Below the pieces are notes generated by a model. That model saw nothing but the letters and a program-made list of their open reading frames with translations. It did not search any database and was not told where the DNA came from. From assembly GCF_023159225.1 (NCBI RefSeq), contig NC_063164.1, positions 71,161,300 through 71,225,299 of the forward strand: a DNA stretch of 64,000 nt, written 5' to 3'. The first letter of the stretch is position 1, and the number at the start of each line of letters is the position of its first letter. Positions 61,166 to 64,000 of this stretch are shown here, in pieces. This DNA is from Perognathus longimembris pacificus. Lineage: Eukaryota > Chordata > Mammalia > Rodentia > Heteromyidae. A program made the position numbers and the translations under genes.

Positions 61166-62223
61166 TCAAAGCAGGACACAAGAGGCCACAGTTACTGCTT
61201 GCTGGTGGACAGCCACATGCAAGTGATCAGCCACTGAACAAGTGACACTCAGCGAGGGGCAAAGAAAAGGAAAAATCCTATGCCCTGAAACTCTAGTTTG
61301 CTACATAAACTGGATGCAAGAAATTGGGGACCGAGGGGAGTGTAAATTTAAAAGCTATGTCTACCCTCGGGAAACTTTGAGGTAGGACTTATTTCCTGTT
61401 TTGTTGATGCATAAAGAAGTGTGATTTACTACTGCAGGGCATAAGCATGAGAACACGAAGAAATTTAAAGTCAGTTCAAAAGCATGGTGTGAAACACATG
61501 CACATTCTAGAACTTTCTGGGGTCCTCCTTTCATGGCAAGATCACAGTCTACATTGGCATTGTATTGGGATCCTGCTCAGTAACAGGTACAAAGGCTAAG
61601 AGAGGAAAAAGGAGGGGCTGTTTGTTTCTTCTCACCTAGCCACAGTTAAGCCGTGGGCGAAGCCTGGGTGAAGTGTGGGCTCAAGTGCCAGTCTTATTAT
61701 TATTTCCTGCCACCTGACTTTGTATACGTCATTTGACCACCACACATTTTGGGTTTCACATCTATAAAACAAATACATTAGTGAATACTGTTATTGTCAG
61801 GATCCAGGCTGATCAAGAAAATGCTTGAGAACTGGGAAGTTATCAAAGCCAGATCCTGCTGAGTCTGGCCTGCTTTATTGACCCCCACAGCAGGTGCTTG
61901 GAAGAAAGTAGGGTTTTAATCAATATTCCTTGAGCCCATGAATAAAATAATGGATTGCTGAAGCCTAATTTCAACCTGTCTGTAAGTTTCTGCCTATGTA
62001 ATTCTCATCATTTGCTGGAATGACTTCAACCATGTTGATCTGTCATCCTGCCTCTGGAGAAAATGGCCATTCACTAGCAGGTTGAAAAAAACATGTCAAA
62101 GAGAAATGACATACCTCTGGCCATGTGGTCCAAACAGTTGGGCCACTTCTGTCCCATCTCCCAGAGTAAGGAACATGCTAGCATTCAAGAAAGATCAAGA
62201 CAAATGACCGGCCTAAGTGCTCA

Positions 62224-62225
<2 letters not shown>

Positions 62226-62277
<52 letters not shown>
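62226..62277 (+). repeat. (TG)n microsatellite
   Basis: About 26 pure TG units in a KIF5C intron. Confidence 0.95.
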
Positions 62278-62701
62278 CACTCTCTGCCACACTGATCAAA
62301 TGCCAAGGCATGGTAACCATCAGAGAGGGTACCCAAACTCACCAGGAACAGGGCAACAGAGCAAAGGGGACTGATTCTGATACATCCCTGTTCTACCTGT
62401 GAACGGAAGCTATCTGCTTCCTCCCTCAGTTACAAAAAATAATAATAATAAAATAATCGAGAAGGGAGACTTAACCAGCTTAGTATGTATTCTTTGCATT
62501 TCTTGGAGGCTTTGGGGCCACAAAGGCCTCACAGGCATCATAGGAAACAGGCCAATTGGAGTCCAAGGCTGGGGTGAAGGCAGGATGAAAAGATAGGGTT
62601 CTGAATGCCTCACTTCCCCAGACTTAGAAAACTCCCTCCCAGCTCTTTATAACTGGCTTCTATCAGAGAAACTCTTTTCTATATCAAGGAAATCACTATT
62701 A

Positions 62702-63172
<471 letters not shown>

Positions 63173-63871
63173 TTAGAAAACAAACAAACCACCAAAGGGC
63201 AGCCTGGAAGCAAAAATAAAGTTACAAAAGTTTAGAATCAACAGTATCCCAATTCATTTCCCTAGTTTGCACTGAAAGTATTGTGAAAAAGAAAAAAACA
63301 AAAACAAAACACTTTCAGGGCTGTTTTTTGTTTATTTGTTTGTTGGTTGTTTTTATTTTTAAGTTTCAGACAATTCCTCTTTAGTGAAATGCACCTCTGC
63401 CCTGCAGGTAGGTAAACAGTTTCTTAGCAAAAAAAAAATTTGTTCAAAACTTATTAAGAACTGGTGTGGAAATAAACCCAAGACCCATGATAATAAGTTA
63501 CTAATGGTCACAGACAAACGTCTACATTGCCACCAGTTAGTGTTAATAGACTTTTTTGTCCCTTCTAACTCAGTAATGGCTCACTGAGTCAGTCTCAACC
63601 CAGTCACAGCACACAGGTGCTGGGAAAATCCTTGGAATTTATCAGATCTTGAAATTGGCAAAAACAGTCACTTTTGACAAGCAAGGTGGTGCAGACACTG
63701 TGGAAAATACATTTGTGAACAGATCCTGGATCCAAAAATTGAAAAACATGTTTGCTTGATATGATTATAGAAGGGATGTTCACCCCCTTCTAAAGGGTAA
63801 TGATTTTATGACCATTTTTTCAGTTTCAAATGGAAGGTTCTCAAACATAGGTTCAAAAACTGGAGCCTGCA

Positions 63872-63930
63872 TGAGGGATGAGGTAACAAACAGTACAAGA
63901 AATGTATCCAATGCCTAATGTATGAAACTG
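63872..63930 (+). mobile_element. 59-bp L1 3' UTR fragment without a poly-A tail, TSD-flanked
   Basis: The segment from tgagggatgagg to gtatgaaactg matches L1 3' UTR but stops about 50 bp before the usual end, with no A tail. It is bracketed by tggagcctgca at 63861-63871 and again at 63931-63941, an 11-bp direct repeat. Confidence 0.7.
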
Positions 63931-64000
63931 TGGAGCCTGCAATAGGATCCCCAAAGAATGTTTGACAAAAAACTCAGACTGCTGCTGGATGCCAGTGGCT

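Overview
This is a mammalian nuclear genome window. It has split exons with consensus splice sites, a CpG island, LINE-1 copies with target-site duplications (TSDs), many tRNA/7SL-type SINEs, old MIR and L2 relics, and long CA/TG microsatellites. The commonest young SINE is a dimer: an ID-like tRNA-Ala left half plus a right half found in no mouse or rat SINE I know. This matches the IDL-Geo family described from Geomyoidea, so the source is most likely a heteromyid or related rodent (kangaroo rat, pocket mouse, gopher). This is recalled knowledge plus sequence reading, not a database search.

The one protein-coding gene I can prove is the 3' end of KIF5C (kinesin-1 heavy chain, neuronal), on the minus strand. 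Three coding exons, at 62984-63088, 60946-61162 and 59415-59526, join in frame. They encode the last 142 residues: the end of the coiled-coil stalk, the basic tail and the autoinhibitory IAK motif. A strong donor lies 5 nt after the stop codon. A strong acceptor at 46396 and an AATAAA at 42314-42319 suggest a separate untranslated last exon of about 4.1 kb (inferred).

About 11 kb beyond that 3' end, a CpG island at about 30.46-31.26 kb has GC boxes and a strong minus-strand splice donor. From the known mammalian order KIF5C-LYPD6B-LYPD6, it is probably the LYPD6B promoter and first non-coding exon. No LYPD6B coding exon was recognised.

The left half (1-30 kb) is gene-free. Its main landmark is a full-length but dead LINE-1 at 16128-24017, with a 15-bp TSD, a YY1-like motif at its 5' end, broken ORF1 and ORF2, and a second L1 3' end nested in its 5' UTR with its own TSD. 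Older L1 remnants lie at 10.3-13.5 kb and 24.9-26.7 kb, and MaLR-like relics at 3.3 and 10.5 kb. On the right, 53945-55286 is an L1 with a textbook 5' inversion (twin priming), and 63872-63930 is a 59-bp TSD-flanked L1 scrap without a poly-A tail.

I found no undescribed gene system. The best leads are the KIF5C last-exon structure, the CpG island with donors on both strands, the L1 insertion structures, the two SINE dimers sharing a right half, and a (TCCCCC)n quadruplex-prone tract.
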